Part shown: positions 25,738 through 38,330 of the stretch, one piece after another
Numbering within the stretch: position 1 is the first letter of the stretch
Layout of the letters: each line of letters begins with the position of its first letter
Assembly (NCBI GenBank): GCA_021234155.1
Contig: JAJEKV010000013.1
Coordinates: forward strand, 15,291,877-15,355,876
From: Isoetes taiwanensis
Lineage: Eukaryota; Streptophyta; Lycopodiopsida; Isoetales; Isoetaceae
Length of the DNA stretch: 64,000 nucleotides
Direction: 5' to 3'
The notes under the pieces: generated by a model
The model's input: only the letters and a program-made list of their open reading frames with translations
The model's database searches: none
Told to the model about the DNA's origin: nothing
Translations under genes and position numbers: made by a program

Positions 25738-27245
25738 ATGGATTTAAAGTTAGAAGCACAGTATGATTCAATCTTGCAGCTCCGTAATGCTATCAGAGAA
25801 GATGCTATTCGTTGCCATGTAGAATTAAAAGTTGCGAAGTCAGATAAAACCAGGTTCACAGTATCTTGTCAGGATCAATCATGTCCATGGCGTTTGCATG
25901 CATCAGTTATACATGGTGGACCAAGATGTGAAATCAAGAATTTTATTAGCATGCATACTTGTGGAGGCATAACCAAGCTGTGCAACAAAGAAGCTTCTGC
26001 TGTCATGTTGGCTACAAAGTTTTTGGGCAAGATTAGAGATGATTCAAGTTATAAGCCAAAACAGTTGCAGGCAGATTATAGAAGGGAAACTGGTACGGAA
26101 ATAAGTTACAAACTTGCTTATAATGCTATCAAACATGCTCTTGGTTTGATTCATGGGGATTACTCTGCAGCATATAAGAAAGTTGCAGGATATTGTGAAG
26201 CAATTGCAGTAGCCAATCCAGGTACAATAGCTCTTGTGCAAGAAACTGCGGATGGCAAATTTTACAGACTTTTTTTGGCATTTGGTTCCTGTCTTCAAGG
26301 ATGGAAATTTTGTCGTCCATTCATTGGTTTAGATGGGACATTTCTCACAGGCAAGTACCTTGGCCATTTACTATGTGCAATGTGCATTGATCACGAATGG
26401 AGCGCTTTATCCTATTGCATTCGGATTCATTGACAACGAAAGTGAAGACAATTGGGTTTGGTTTTTGCAGTTGTTACGTAATAGTATTCAGGTTACAGAG
26501 CCTATTACTTTCGTGTCCGATAGAATGAAGGGATTGTTGCCAGCTATGGATCTCGTATTCCCAGATTGTGAACATGCTTTTTGTATGAGGCATCTTGATG
26601 CAAATCTGAAAAAGAAGTGCAACAATGGTGAGTTCATCCTACTGTTTTGGAAAGCCGCATATGCACAATCTATAGAGGGGTTCAATGAAGCCATTACGTG
26701 CATGAGAGGAATGAATAATGATGCAAGCGATTGGATACTTGCATCTGCGCCAATGAGCATTGGACCAATCAAGAATTCAAGGGAAAGCGTTACGGTCATC
26801 TAACGCCTAACATTGCAGAGGCTTTGAACTCTTGGCTACTTGAAGCCGAGACAAAGCCTTTACTATCAATGTTGGAAATTATTCTAAGCAACTTGTCGAG
26901 GCGCTTTTACGTGAATTATAATGAGGGACAAGCATTGTTGACGGCTCGTGGTGAAAATGCTGCATTTGCATTAGTGAAAGATGCACAACAACACATTGAC
27001 AGGGGTAATCGAAAGTGCTAGAAGGTATAGAATTTTTCCTTCCGATGCATTTGTTTTGAAGTGCATGGTCCCGGCATTCTTATGTTGTTAATATTGAGAC
27101 CAGACATGTACGTGTTTGGATTGGCGGACCCTTTGAGTTGCCTTGTGCTCATGCCATGGCTGCAATTTTGTTCAAAAGGCAACGCCTGCAATTATATGCA
27201 CATCGTGGTTATTTCTTGAGTTCTTATTGCGGTTCATATCTTTGG
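25738..27245 (+). pseudogene. mudrA-like MULE transposase, frameshifted
   Basis: The first piece (25738-26433) carries an N-terminal zinc-binding region (CQDQSCPWRLHA, then MHTCGG) and the start of the MULE catalytic domain (FIGLDGTFLTG, first Asp). A frame change near 26385-26415 leads to the second piece (to about 26803) with GFIDNESEDNWVWFL, FVSDRMKGL (second Asp) and CMRHLDANLKKKC. A second change near 26770 leads to the third piece (26731-27021 frame). A SWIM-like finger remnant with LPCAHAMAAI lies near 27140-27165. Intact proteins cut and join MULE ends. The last codons are too damaged to place the stop. Confidence 0.85.
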
Positions 27246-27942
27246 AGCTATTTATCCAGCCAATCTTAACCAACTAGAAGAGACTGAAATGCTTCCACCT
27301 GCAACAAAAGCGCCCCTCCCTGTGAGGGCCTAAGAGGAAGCGTGAACGTCTGCATTAAGACAAGACTAAAGCAAAACGTATTTACAAATGTACACTGGGT
27401 AATAATGGCCACAACGGCGGACATGTAGGAATCCCATTTGAGCACATTGATTAAACAGAAACACATTTGTTTTGATTCATTGGTTGTTTTGATCCATCCT
27501 GGAAAGCCAGGTTATGAACAATTCTTCTTTGAAGCATAATCATATTGTAATGTGTAATGTAACTATTTCTCCGGATATGAATGCACTTCTATGTAACTAT
27601 TTTTTGGACTGGGCATACTGTAACTGTCTCTGCTGCATTTCCTAGAAAGCCTATTCCTCAGGAAGAAGCTAAACGTTAATGGCCTCTTCGGTACCAGAAG
27701 AAGGCTCAAGAAGCAGAAGTGGATCATGCCTTTTATAAGCTTGGTATTTGTGTGACAGTCAATGCACGTTGAACTACTTATGAGAGAACTACTTGGTTGC
27801 AGTAGCTTAATTGGTTATTTTATACCTTCCAGACTATTTGGGTAGAGTAGTGGAGTTTTTTAAAGCAGCAAATAACGATCTCTGGTTCACTGCGCAGTAT
27901 TCGACGTCGTTCAACCGTGAACTGTCATTCGATGAAAAATAG

Positions 27943-28025
27943 AGGGGCATTTTCGGAATTTAGGAAATATGAAGGGCAATCTGGGAAATAGTTAGAGAAT
28001 TAAGGGTATTTGGGTAATTTTCCCT
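27943..28025 (-). repeat. MULE right terminal inverted repeat
   Basis: Inverted counterpart of 25443-25522, ending AATTTTCCCT at 28025. Confidence 0.9.
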
Positions 28026-28319
28026 AACCAGTATGTTCTATTATTTCGTTTGGTATTTGGGGAGGGTATCCCTGGCATGGTTGAGCCTAGATTTGGCGGC
28101 TGTATTGTTTTGCAAATCGTATTTTGAGGGTATTTTTGGAACGGGTTGAGCTGGTTATTGCCGTATATGCGAATTTGGATTTGTGGTTTCATGATGTCGA
28201 TTTAGAAAGAAATTTTGGCTTCTGGTTTTGGAGATCGGGTGGAGAGGTGCAGGCTTGAGGCACAGAGCAGGATGAGAAGGGGCGGGATGAGACGGCTGCC
28301 TGAGGCTTAGGCTGGTTTA

Positions 28320-28665
28320 GAGAATCCGCTTTTGAATCTGGTTTTGAAGAATCCGGTTTTGAAGAGGCGACATAGAGCATCCGGTCTGCTTGGCATAGAG
28401 AATCCGGATCTGCTTGGGCAGTGCATGGAGAATCCGGTCTGCTCAGATTTGCCGGTGTAGCCGGATTGGGGCAGAGACTGGAGACTGGGATCTCACGGCT
28501 TCATGCTGGTTCCGGATGCCTTCACGTTCCTTTTGTTTTTCTTTCTTCTTCTAACCATGTGCAGCCGGATATGGATTTGCTGTGGGCTTCTAACCATGTG
28601 CAGCCGGATGGCTTGACCTTGTTTTTTTTTTTAATCTTCTAACCATGTGCAGCTTTTCGGCCATT
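28320..28665. repeat. short tandem motifs (AATCCGG.. and TTCTAACCATGTGCAGC)
   Basis: Several AATCCGG(T/A)(T/C)TGC(TT) variants run from 28320 to 28440. Three copies of CTTCTAACCATGTGCAGC start near 28548, 28588 and 28637. Non-coding. Confidence 0.65.
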
Positions 28666-28890
28666 GGAAGTGGCAGGCGTTTTAGTGACGAAAAATTCAA
28701 TGGCCCTTGATTTGGTATAGAGCACAGAATATTCAAACGACCAACGGCCAGAAATCAAGGACAGGGAAAAACCCGATAAATTAAGCAATGTAAATTTGGG
28801 GCTCTAACTTAAAATATCTATGAAGGAAATTTCTGGTGGGGTGAGCAGTCCAGCGTTGTGAGATTTAATTACACGCGTCCGTTTTGGAAA

Positions 28891-28904
28891 CATGCAAAGA
28901 TGCA
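28891..28904 (+). promoter_or_regulatory. RY-like element upstream of the oil-body gene
   Basis: CATGCAAAGATGCA contains the CATGCA core bound by B3 factors of the ABI3/FUS3 type in seed plants. An ACACGCGTCC box lies just upstream. A longer CATGCATGCA lies at the 3' end of intron 1 (29150-29159). Position and motif are seen; function is inferred. Confidence 0.35.
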
Positions 28905-29020
28905 GAATGGGAGGTGAGCAGAGGATGGGGAGCTATGTACTTAGTTAGGTTTGTTCTCAGCAACAATGGAAGGCGTTAAAAGCGCAATCGACTGGAAGGA
29001 GCTTGCAGCCGTTTGGAAGG

Positions 29021-29791
29021 ATGGAGCACAAGATGGAGCAGAAGCTGGAGCCTGTGGAGAATATCCACGCTTACTTCTGCGCGTAAGGCCTGCCCCTCAT
29101 CATATGTTACTAATTTGCATTTTCAATTCCAACTTACCACCTTTGGCTGCATGCATGCAGGTTTCACATATACAATTTTGATCCAAAGAGGCAGGTGGAG
29201 GCGCATCATTACTGCAGCATGCTCGGCGAGGAAGTGCGGCAGTGCGTGATCTACGACTCCGCCAAGCGCAACGCGAAGCTCATCGGCATAGAATACATAA
29301 TTTCTGAGGAATTGTTCCTCTCCCTTGATGATGAAGAGAAGAAGCTTTGGCACTCCCACCAGTATGAGGTTAAAAGTGGCATCCTCTTCATGCCTGGTAT
29401 GCCCAAGGCCCTTGAGCACCAAGAAATGGCCACCCTGGCCAAAACCTATGGTAAGACTTTCCACTTCTGGCAAGTTGACCTTGGTCATCGCTTGCCCCTT
29501 GGCTTGCCTCAACTCATGGCCTCTTTTACTTCTGATGGTCAATTTCATCCAGATCTCGCTAGAGGTATGACCTTTAATCTCTATTGTGTTTATTAGTATT
29601 TGGTTTTAATGTTATTTCTTCTTACAGATGCGGAGAAGCGTTTCAATATTTCTTTTGAAGAGAATCGTAAAGATCGAGTCGATCTTGAAGGGCCAAAAAT
29701 GGGCATTCATCCTCTTGCTGATCAATGGGTCAAGGGCAAGGCCTTCATTACTACCAAGGAAGAAGTATCTCTTTGCAAGAGCGCTATGTGA
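29021..29791 (+). CDS. OBAP: oil-body-associated protein (OBAP, DUF1264 family)
   Basis: Three exons, 29021-29082, 29161-29564 and 29628-29791, joined by GT-AG introns of 78 and 63 bp, give a 209-residue protein. Family landmarks are HHYC (residues 36-39), QCVIYDS (48-54), LIGIEYIISEELF (61-73), LWHSH (83-87), then YGKTFHFWQVD and LPLGLPQLM. OBAPs sit on lipid droplets and help keep oil bodies stable in seeds or spores. Known members are usually about 30 residues longer at the N-terminus. The start at 29021 is the first ATG in the frame that joins exon 2. An earlier ATG (28966) is in a different frame, so an upstream exon or a start shift is possible. All exons are open, so the gene looks functional. 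Confidence 0.88.
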
Positions 29792-29865
29792 TTACAATTT
29801 CTAGTAAGAGGGGTGATTACAATTTCTAGTCATTACAAGAGCTCCATATGATTACAATTTCTAGT
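29789..29865 (+). repeat. triplicated TGATTACAATTTCTAGT at the OBAP stop codon
   Basis: Copies start at 29789, 29814 and 29849. The first supplies the gene's TGA stop. The third is preceded by CAAGAGCTCCATA, a diverged copy of the final coding bases. Confidence 0.85.
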
Positions 29866-29869
29866 AGGT

Positions 29870-31180
29870 CCTATTTGTAGTTTTGTGTTTGGCATTGTTG
29901 GCAAGCTTTTAATAAGTCCTTTAAAATGGACCTCGAAGATTTTGAGTATGAACTTCTAAGTTCTTTGAATAGAACGAGATAATCATGAAATATCAACTAG
30001 ATCAGTAGAGTAAGGCTTATGAGGATTCTAAATTACTTTACAATGGGGATATCCTTAAACACATCTTTCTTGGAACATGGTTACGAGAACTGGGTAGTAT
30101 CTGGGTAGTATCTCCCCTGAAGAAGAAGGGAGGTACCTTGTAGTAACCTAGGGTTAGTAGAAAAGTAGCCATGAAGTACAAGATTTGGTAATGAGGGGTA
30201 ACCATATAAATTGTGGGCTATTTGCAGGCAATTCTTTCTATCTATCGATCTCTTATGGGGAATCCATTGAATGATTTTTTTATCTTTAATAGAATACATA
30301 TCCTTACCTGAAATTAAAAAAAAAAAAAAAGAAAGAAAAAAGATCGTATTTCATATAAAATGAGTTTATAATGCTATGTGCACATTTTATTATTATATCT
30401 TTCTATATATGTGATTAATAGAAATAAAAAAAAAAAAAAAAGTGATTTTTTAGTTCCAAAAAATTCCAAAGAAAATGTTTTTAAGGCGAAAAAAATCTAG
30501 AAGAATTTACATTTGGAATCAAAAAATATTTTTGGCAATAACATGTGGCTTTCTTAAACATCCTAATTGCACGTTTGCAAAGAGAAATTTAGCACTTTGG
30601 CTCCTGCATCTCGGCTGCTAGATTTATTTCTGGCATTTGTGGAGATTGCTTCGGATTCCAAGTGATTTCACTTTGATTATTATAGAGGGAGCAAAGGGAA
30701 GAAAATCAACACAGAGGAAGGAAATGCTCTATAATTTTTGCGCCTTCACAAATCAATAAGGGAGCAAAAGTTCCATCGTTTCAGCGCACATACTGTCAAG
30801 CTTTACCAACATTCTGTTCCCCACATCCTTTCACTATACTTACATTACGAACCGAAAACCTTTTCCATCCAAACAGGTACCATCTTTATTATGCCCCTGT
30901 GCGAAAAATCACTCGATTTGCATTAGATGACAATTTAGTACAGTTGCAAACAAAGCAACTAAATCCATCTTCTAGAAAATGGTTTGCCACTGATTACTCT
31001 ATAATCGGTGTATGGACACATGCATATGACCTGAGAATGCAAGCTTTAAAGACACTGGCTAGGCATAGTGCATAAGAAACAAAAAGGGGTCTAGCAGTCT
31101 GGGGTCTAGTTTAATTCTTTCCTAATCTCCTATAAGGAGCCCAACATTTTTTCTACTATACGCTCGTTGGCCCATGTCTT
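29870..31180. other. 3' flank and intergenic DNA with two poly(A) tracts
   Basis: Uninterrupted A runs lie near 30316-30331 and 30426-30441. No gene is supported. Confidence 0.45.
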
Positions 31181-31229
31181 ACACAAGGCACCCAAAATTA
31201 AAACACTACATGGTTTTTTCTATGGTTGT

Positions 31230-32110
31230 GACTAGAAAACCATTCTACAAAACCAATAGGTGTTTGGGGGTTAATTTCATTAAAAACCATATGTCGCTAA
31301 ACTAGTTGGTCTTCTTATAAGGTCTGTTAAAATGGTATTACGTCATGGTGATTGTAAATGGCTTATTTCTAGTGTTTGTGACAGTGGTATTATATGTTGG
31401 TACGTGGATGTGGTACATATATTGTTTTAAGGGTACGGTTTGTCCATGTGGTATAATGTGATGGTTGTGGATGTAGTTTCAATGTAGTGCTCTATTCATG
31501 TGATTTCATAATGTGGTACTTGTTGTGGTTTGTTATTGTGGAAAACTAGCCCGATCAATTTTCATGGTAAATATGCACGGTTCGAATTGTGTTAATAGCA
31601 ATAAATCATTATTAGTTGATTAATCAAAGTATTTAGGGTTTTCTATTAAAGCACTATTGTGCTTATCAAAATTAGATATAACAGTTTTGTTCTAAATGTG
31701 CACTGTTTTATAACGCATTAGGGTCATGGTTATCATTGATAAACTAGTAATGTTATATAGTCTGAAGCATTTCAAGTTAATAGACTAAAACCATTAAGAA
31801 CTATGGATGGTTTGTTACGTATTGTAGTACTTATTAAAGTTGGCAATTGGTGTGGTTTCTAAGTGCAGTCTTCGTACCTAAGTAGAAAACATGTGTGATT
31901 TTTTTAAGGGTGGTTTTCAAATGTAATAATTTGGTTACTATACGTTTTTTTTTAATTTTAAAGAGTAGTTTTAACGAATAGAAAACTTGCGTGGTTTTCT
32001 TTAAATGTAATTTTTTAAGGTCATTTTTATTTTTTTATTTTAAATGTAGTTTTTACGAATAGGAAACTCGTGTGGTTTTCTTTAAGTGTGGTTCTTCAAG
32101 TTGTTTTTTT
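31230..32110. repeat. left subterminal GTGGTTTT-type repeats
   Basis: More than a dozen variants of (T)GTGGT(TTT)(C) lie within 0.9 kb of the left end of the CACTA-like element. Such motifs bind the element's own DNA-binding protein in known CACTA families. Confidence 0.6.
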
Positions 32111-32409
32111 GTTTGAAAGTGTAATATTTTATGGTTTTCTTTTTAAGTGTGGTTTTTCAAGGTTAAAATTTGGTTTCTATATGTTGTTTTTAACACAATG
32201 TAACGTTGTTTCCTTCAAAAACAACATTGCTAACAATAATGTAACGTTGCTAACATTATTTCTTAAAAAAATATGTTCTTTTTACATTGCTCTTGTTGTT
32301 TCCTTAAAAAAATATGTTCTTTTCAAAATTATGTTCTTTTCAAAATTGCTCTTGTTGTTTTCCAAAATTATTTTGAGAAGAGCCTATTCCATTTACATTT
32401 CGGGATAGC

Positions 32410-33300
32410 GCTTAGAATCTCCCACATCTAAGGCCTAAAATTGACATTTCTAACCAAAATCGAAGTTGAAAAACAGCATTGCTTTATTATCAATATTTGA
32501 TATATCCAAAATATACAAGATGGTTTATACTGAATTCTTCATCACGGGAACACAGAAACAGTAATGCAATAAGAAAACCTGGACTTGGACTTCGTGTCGC
32601 CTGCATAAAAGACAAAGCTTGCTATGAAAAGCATGATTTCAGAGTAAGCATTCCAAATTGAATATGACTTAGAGAAATCTGCCCATTTTGGGCTTCTTCT
32701 AGCACTAAAAACAGAGCTTTTCAAAATTGGCAAATGACTTTCTTTGGGGTTTCGCAAACGAGCCAAAGAAAAGAATTAATGGTCGCATATAACCTGTCTT
32801 GTTCATCATTACCATCCGATGATGGGCTTCCACTATGATGCGAAGAATCCACTCGAATTTCCTCGCAGATCCATGCCCATGTTTGCTTATGCTACCCTTT
32901 TCGATTAGGCCAAAATCGTGCAAGGGAAGAAAATGTAAGAAATCGAAGAGTCAGACGGAGTTTATCCGCCTTTTCCAAAGATAGTTCAAGCCAAGATTCT
33001 CCATAGCCGGAGAGCTTCGTCATAGCTACATAAGAAAAAGCTAGTCAGAAGAAATGCTATAAAAAGAGGGGCAAATATCAAAAGAAGCAAAACCTCAAAA
33101 GTTTCTTATCTGCCATGTTCATATCCATCGTTGTAGCTGGAACTCCTAAAAAATGATGCGAGCTTAGAACATGAAGATTTAGCAGCTGGCTTACCGGAAG
33201 AAGCTGAATCTTTCTTGCTTAGACCCATCCGTCTTTGTTTGAGCTAGAAAGAGCGATAGATGTTCGGATAGAGGACGCCAAGGACGTGAGCAAACTCATC
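32410..33300. other. interior of the CACTA-like element, no gene
   Basis: No ORF with family features is seen. Confidence 0.4.
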
Positions 33301-33339
33301 TATACTTCTGCAAAAACCAGGCATATCTTGCAAACTGAT

Positions 33340-33450
33340 TGAAGAAGCGGATTGAAACGAAGCGCAGTAAAGCGGATGAAGCGGAAGCAGTGTAACCTAA
33401 AGCGGAAGCAAAGATTGAAGCGGAAGCAGAGATTGAAGCGGTAACCTAAA
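33340..33450. repeat. GAAGCGG(A)-rich short tandem repeats
   Basis: GATTGAAGCGGAAGCAGA-type units are repeated imperfectly about five times. Confidence 0.7.
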
Positions 33451-33829
33451 ATCCCGCCAATCGGATCTTTCTTCTTGGATCGATGACCTGTACTAATCTG
33501 AACTGTCCATACATTAGAATAAATTAGATTGTTTCCCACGGGAGGTAGTTTCAAATTTATTTTTCATTGGTAAACCCAATGGGAGATGGAAACCAATGCC
33601 CCAATATATTTTCTTTTGATATTCATGGAAAGTATTGTCCCAATATTTTTCCCTTTAAAATTCGTAAACGTCCGCAAAGTGGAATTTTCATGTTTTTTAT
33701 CTCTTTGTTTAAAAGAGGAAAACCAGCCCGGTCAGGAGCTCAGGCAGCGCCGCCAAAGCTCTGGAAATGGTGCAATGCCAGCATCCTGTAACCAATCCGG
33801 CGATTTCCACCACGATTTTTGGCTCTTCA

Positions 33830-33999
33830 GATCCGCAAGAATAGGGGCGTTTCTTTCTTATATATCAAGAATCTTCAGCTCCTGCTTCAATCTTTAGACA
33901 AGAAACAGGGACCGGATCCGCAAGAATAGGGGCGTTTCTGCTTATATATCAATAAACTTCAGCTCCTGCTTCAATCTTTAGACAAGAAACAGGGGCCGG
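33830..33999. repeat. 85-bp tandem duplication
   Basis: GATCCGCAAGAATAGGGGCG starts both copies (33830 and 33915). A further partial array of CAGAAACAGGGCCGGATCCG follows to 34160. Confidence 0.9.
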
Positions 34000-34170
34000 A
34001 TTATATCTTCAAATTCCTATCTTCAATCTTCTTGCTTATCTAAGAAGAAATAGGGACCGGATCACAGAAACAGAAACAGGGGTCGCTTGTATCGCAGAAA
34101 CAGGGCCGGATCCGCAACAGGGGTCGCTTATATCACAGAAACAGGGCCGGATCCGCAAGACGAGAACTTA

Positions 34171-34340
34171 CTTAGACCTAAATTTTTTGCCACGTAGCAA
34201 AAAATTCCGCCTTGCGGACATTTACATGGCGCAACCGCATTGGCTCGGGGGTTTCTTGAAATAAAACCCCCTGGCGGCACCGCTCGCGAGCGGCCGCCAG
34301 GGGGTTTATTTCAAGAAACCCCCTCCCCAATGCAGTTTCC
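34171..34340. repeat. foldback element A with GC-rich arms
   Basis: Arms 34237-34278 and 34293-34333 pair almost perfectly over about 41 bp, including GGGGGTTTCTTGAAATAAA and CCCCCTGGCGGC. The 14-bp centre contains the palindrome CGCTCGCGAGCG. A smaller hairpin (TTTTTTGC/GCAAAAAA) lies just upstream at about 34182-34203. It could be a foldback transposon or a hairpin RNA source. Confidence 0.85.
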
Positions 34341-34389
34341 TCCATCATAGAACGCATTGATATTGCTTCTTTTGGTATGGAAGATAACA

Positions 34390-36260
34390 TTGCATCCTCC
34401 TAGAATAAGTGCTTTTGTAACAGGGGTGTAGAGTTAGCCAACACTCAGGTCTCTGTCTATGATTGACTAGGCATGCTAGCCAAGCATGTTTGGGCAAATA
34501 TATCATGCGTAATAATTGTGAAAAATTAGTTCTAGTTTAATATAAAGAGCAATTCGTATCTCAAAGTGCATACATAGTTTGTATCTCAAGCATGGCAACT
34601 GAGTATTCTGAAGCCAACAAAGTAATGTGCCTTTGCATTTTAGGCAACCCGATCGTGTATATGTTGCAGTTACAATTCTGGACAAATTAGCGTTTTTAAT
34701 GCACACTTTAGTTGTGCGTGTTTCAGAAGCACTTAGTATCAAGCTACTTAGCACCAACTTTTGGTTTTCAATTGGATTCATAATGTAGAATGCTTAGACC
34801 ATACTAGAGAAAGTGACATGTTTTGCATATGGTTAGTCATCTACAATTCAAGAGCAATCAACATGAAAGTTTTCTAACTTTGCAAATTAGGCAACGTAAA
34901 AAAGCCTTGAAAATTAGATTGAAATATAAAGCCATATAATAATTGCTAGTTGAACTGAGCAGGGCAAAAAGAAGCATTGAGAAACTTATGTGAACAAGTT
35001 AGACTTCTTCTGTATATAGAAGAGTAGACGAAAATAACCTAGGGAACAATTATCTAACTTTGGAAATCCAATGGTTCTAGTTGTGTCAATGGTTCGAATA
35101 ATTTGTAGATATTACAAACATATGAAGTTGTTTCCTTACGCATTCTATCTAGCCAAAAAAGGCTCGGTCCAATCTTTTGGAGCCAAGCTGAATTTGAATA
35201 GAAGGCAAAACCGCCAAACTTGTGTAAATCAAAACCAAGGTGTATAGTTGTAGTTTTTCTAAGTCGATTCCTAATTGTTTTACTTAAGTGGTTCTCGCTC
35301 TTCCCCGTTCCGAAATAGGTTCATGCCGATTTGCTGTGAATAAAAGGATGGTTAATGCTCAAGGCAACTCAGTCATTACCAAGCTACATTGAAATAGCTA
35401 CAATGTTTTTTTAATGGTTTTGATTTAATTTCAATATCAAGTAATGTTCGAATGATGAAACAATAATGATCTAAGGAGAATCCATGTTGGAAGAGATTTG
35501 TTCTTGCATATGTTATTCTAAACTCTATATAGTGGATTGTTTGCCTTTGAACTTGGTTTGTTATATTCTTTAAAATATTTCTCTCACACTTCAGAAACCT
35601 AAATGCTTTCAGTGTCTTAGTATTTTAGGAATCTAGAACTTAAATACAAGAGAGCACTTCATATGTATTGAAGCATGGCTTATAAGCAATTTATTTTGAG
35701 CAACTTAGAAAAACAAAAGTTGCACCATATTGTATGGTTCAACGAAGTTGCTGGTGCCTTGCATTTCAAGCAATCTAGAACATGGATGCTATCATAAGTT
35801 AGCATCTCATGTACGTTGTCAGCATGCAGATCGGTCTTCACCATTCACGCTATTCTACACGTTAGAGCATTTAAAAAATAGTCTGAGATGATTTGCCCAT
35901 TTCGTCACCTTGTGTGCCACTATTGCACTCTGCACTGCCATTCTGCACCAACGAAGCAAATTTTGACCACAACCTGCAAAAACTTAAGGCAGCATCGGAT
36001 TCTACCGAGATTTGGCATCATGTCATCACATGGTGAGGGCGCCACAGGGAGGGGGGAGGGTGGCTAGGCATTGAGATAATTCAAAAAACCACCAACTAAA
36101 CATAGTCCTTTATTGTTTCAATGATCTCGATCACCATAATGCCTTGTCAATACTTCTTAGATTTATTTTAAAGCAACATGCCTTAAAACATGCCTTAACC
36201 TCCTGAGCTAAATAGCAATTTTAATAATATTCGATTCCTCCTAAGGTATAAGTCAACGTT
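34390..36260. other. interior of the CACTA-like element, AT-rich
   Basis: No gene or strong repeat is seen. Confidence 0.4.
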
Positions 36261-36267
36261 ATCCCAT

Positions 36268-36763
36268 GTGGTGAGAAGTAGTGGTGTCGTTCGCCTTGTG
36301 GCATTAAATGGAGGAAAAGGTCAAGATTCCAAAGTGAAAGAACTAACATTTCCAGTTCTGTTTATTCCTAAAGAGGAGATCAATTCTGGCACTAACAGTC
36401 TCGATCCCTTTCTTGAGCCTTTGATTCAAGAGTTAAGAAACCTTTATGTAACAGGACTGGAGGTGAACTACGCATTTGATGCTAATGTTATTCATCCAGG
36501 GTTGCCGCAAGTTTTTCATCAAAGGTGTATTCTATATGCCATTACATCAGATTATCCTGCACAATGTGAAGTTTGGAAATTGTCTTCTAGTAAGCGCCTA
36601 TGTCCTCATTAAACCATAACAAAATATCATTCTGATTCTTGCTTCTTTGTTGTGGACAGGTGTGAAAGTTCCGTGTAGACGATGTGATATTGTGTTGTCA
36701 ATTTCTTCAGACAACTCATATTACTATAATGACTTGTTGAAGCGAACACAAGATCACAAGTGA
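36268..36763 (+). pseudogene. TNP2-like CACTA transposase fragment
   Basis: A 108-codon piece (36268-36589) resembles the part of TNP2-type transposases that reads ...FIPKEE...LDPFLEPLIQELRNLYVTG...LYAITSDYPAQ. A GT-AG intron (36590-36659) joins it in frame to SVKVPCRRCDIVLS, which takes the place of the family's C..C zinc-knuckle region, and the frame ends with TGA at 36761-36763. Known TNP2 proteins are several hundred residues long, so this is a remnant or one exon pair of a largely lost gene. Its position inside matching terminal repeats supports the assignment. Confidence 0.6.
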
Positions 36764-37719
36764 TCTAGATCACATTTTTTCTCAAGATCACAAATGATCT
36801 AGAAGAAACAAACTTTAACATTTAAAATAATAATACCCAAAGATAATGAATGCAAATCCACAACTACAAAATCAATTTGATGTCTTCACACTGACTATGT
36901 GGTTTTGAGACTTAATTTTTGCCCCTCAGCGTATATATGTTGCAGGGTAAAATAAATCAATCTAACACCACACTCAATGGAAAAATAGCTAAATGTTAAG
37001 GTAATTAGCACTCAATCCTCCACATCAGTTTCTTAAAAAATTTTCTGGCCCAGATTGTGTGAGAGGGAATATGCTGTTTAATATGCCTAGACTCGAAGGC
37101 CATAAATGTGTTATGGCATAACTAAGTGGATCACTCAGTGAAGTACAAGTATTTCATAACTACTTCAACATGATGGTCTTGTTGAAAAAGGCAAAATTGG
37201 TTTGAATTATTTTCATACATAGAAACTATTTATGGCTTTCTTCCCCTCCGGAGCAAAATGTATATCATTATCTCAAACCTTTTTAATGACAGACTGAACG
37301 TCAAACATAATTGAGCACCTATGTATTGTTATCGTTGAATCAATGGTTCATAGTTAGACACAACCAGACCTAAATGCATTTTTACTATTGAACCAGTGGT
37401 TGATATTCACACACACTTCTCACTTAGGTGATGATTATTAGCAATGAATTCAACTACAACAAATGACGATGTGAATAACATGTTGATTCATAACTCTCTT
37501 CCCTCAACATCCTTGATATTAGTATGTAGGAAATGAATGGTGTACTTAATACCTCCGAAATATGCTCCTTAATATTGGATAATACCACTATAAAATACCA
37601 TAAAAACAAATAAAAAACTCGACCATAGACCATGTTAGCTATTACATTACAAAGATCGACCAACAAAACCCTGTAAAAAACCATTAAGAAGTTTAGAATC
37701 ATATTACCCTAGGAAATTA

Positions 37720-38330
37720 GATGTAAAACCATGTACTAACCATGTCTTCCTTAACAAAAAAACCACTAGCATTCTTTCTCAACAGGAAAGGGAAAAAGTC
37801 AACCACCAAACCATGTTAAAAGCCACTAACAATTTGGCAACTCATGTTAGGTTAAAAAATTATGATGAAAAACCTCAAATCAAAAGACATTGTTAAACTA
37901 TGTCTAGAAACATTATAGTATTTCCAGTCAAAAACCACTAACAGTTTGGCAAGCCATGCTTGCTTAAAGAATCCAAATGAAAAATCACAAATAAAAGGAC
38001 TTTGTTAAACCATATATATGAACATTGAAGTATTGCCAGTTAAAACCACTCCCAAAACCATCTACATGTATAAAAAAACTATTAAGCATTATTTTCTTAC
38101 TCTCAATGTTGCAGATTGCATAATTAACCACTATGACATGCCAAACTCGTAGCAAAGACCTGGATGAAAACCTTCATCAGTCTCAATTAACCACACAAGA
38201 GTATAAACTAGCATGCAAAACCATAGTTCCATTCTAAAAACCACTATAATAGGTGGATTTTATTAAGGAAAATTATTTTTGCATGGAAAACCACTATCAT
38301 AGTGGTTTTGTAGTGGTTATCTATGATAGT
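37720..38330. repeat. right subterminal AAAACCAC-type repeats
   Basis: Many AAAACCA(C/T)(TA) motifs, the reverse complement of those at the left end. Near the terminus they include the hairpin ACCACTATCATAGTGGT. Confidence 0.65.

Larger units (their letters stand above)
25443..28025 (+). mobile_element. Mutator-like element (MULE), complete but mutated
   Basis: The element is about 2.58 kb, bounded by terminal inverted repeats of about 80 bp that begin AGGGAAAATTACCCAAATAC. It encloses a mudrA-type transposase gene. The inverted repeats differ by two substitutions and a small indel. No clean 9-bp target duplication is seen: AACCA(T)TA on the left against AACCAGTA on the right is the closest match. 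The transposase is broken by two frame changes, so this copy is non-autonomous today, but its near-identical ends suggest relatively recent mobility. Confidence 0.85.

Noticed and set aside
26044..26799. Minus-strand ORFs of 63-103 codons
   Set aside because: They are antisense shadows of the MULE transposase.
29123..29548. 141-codon minus-strand ORF
   Set aside because: It is antisense to the OBAP exon 2, whose protein is clearly recognisable.
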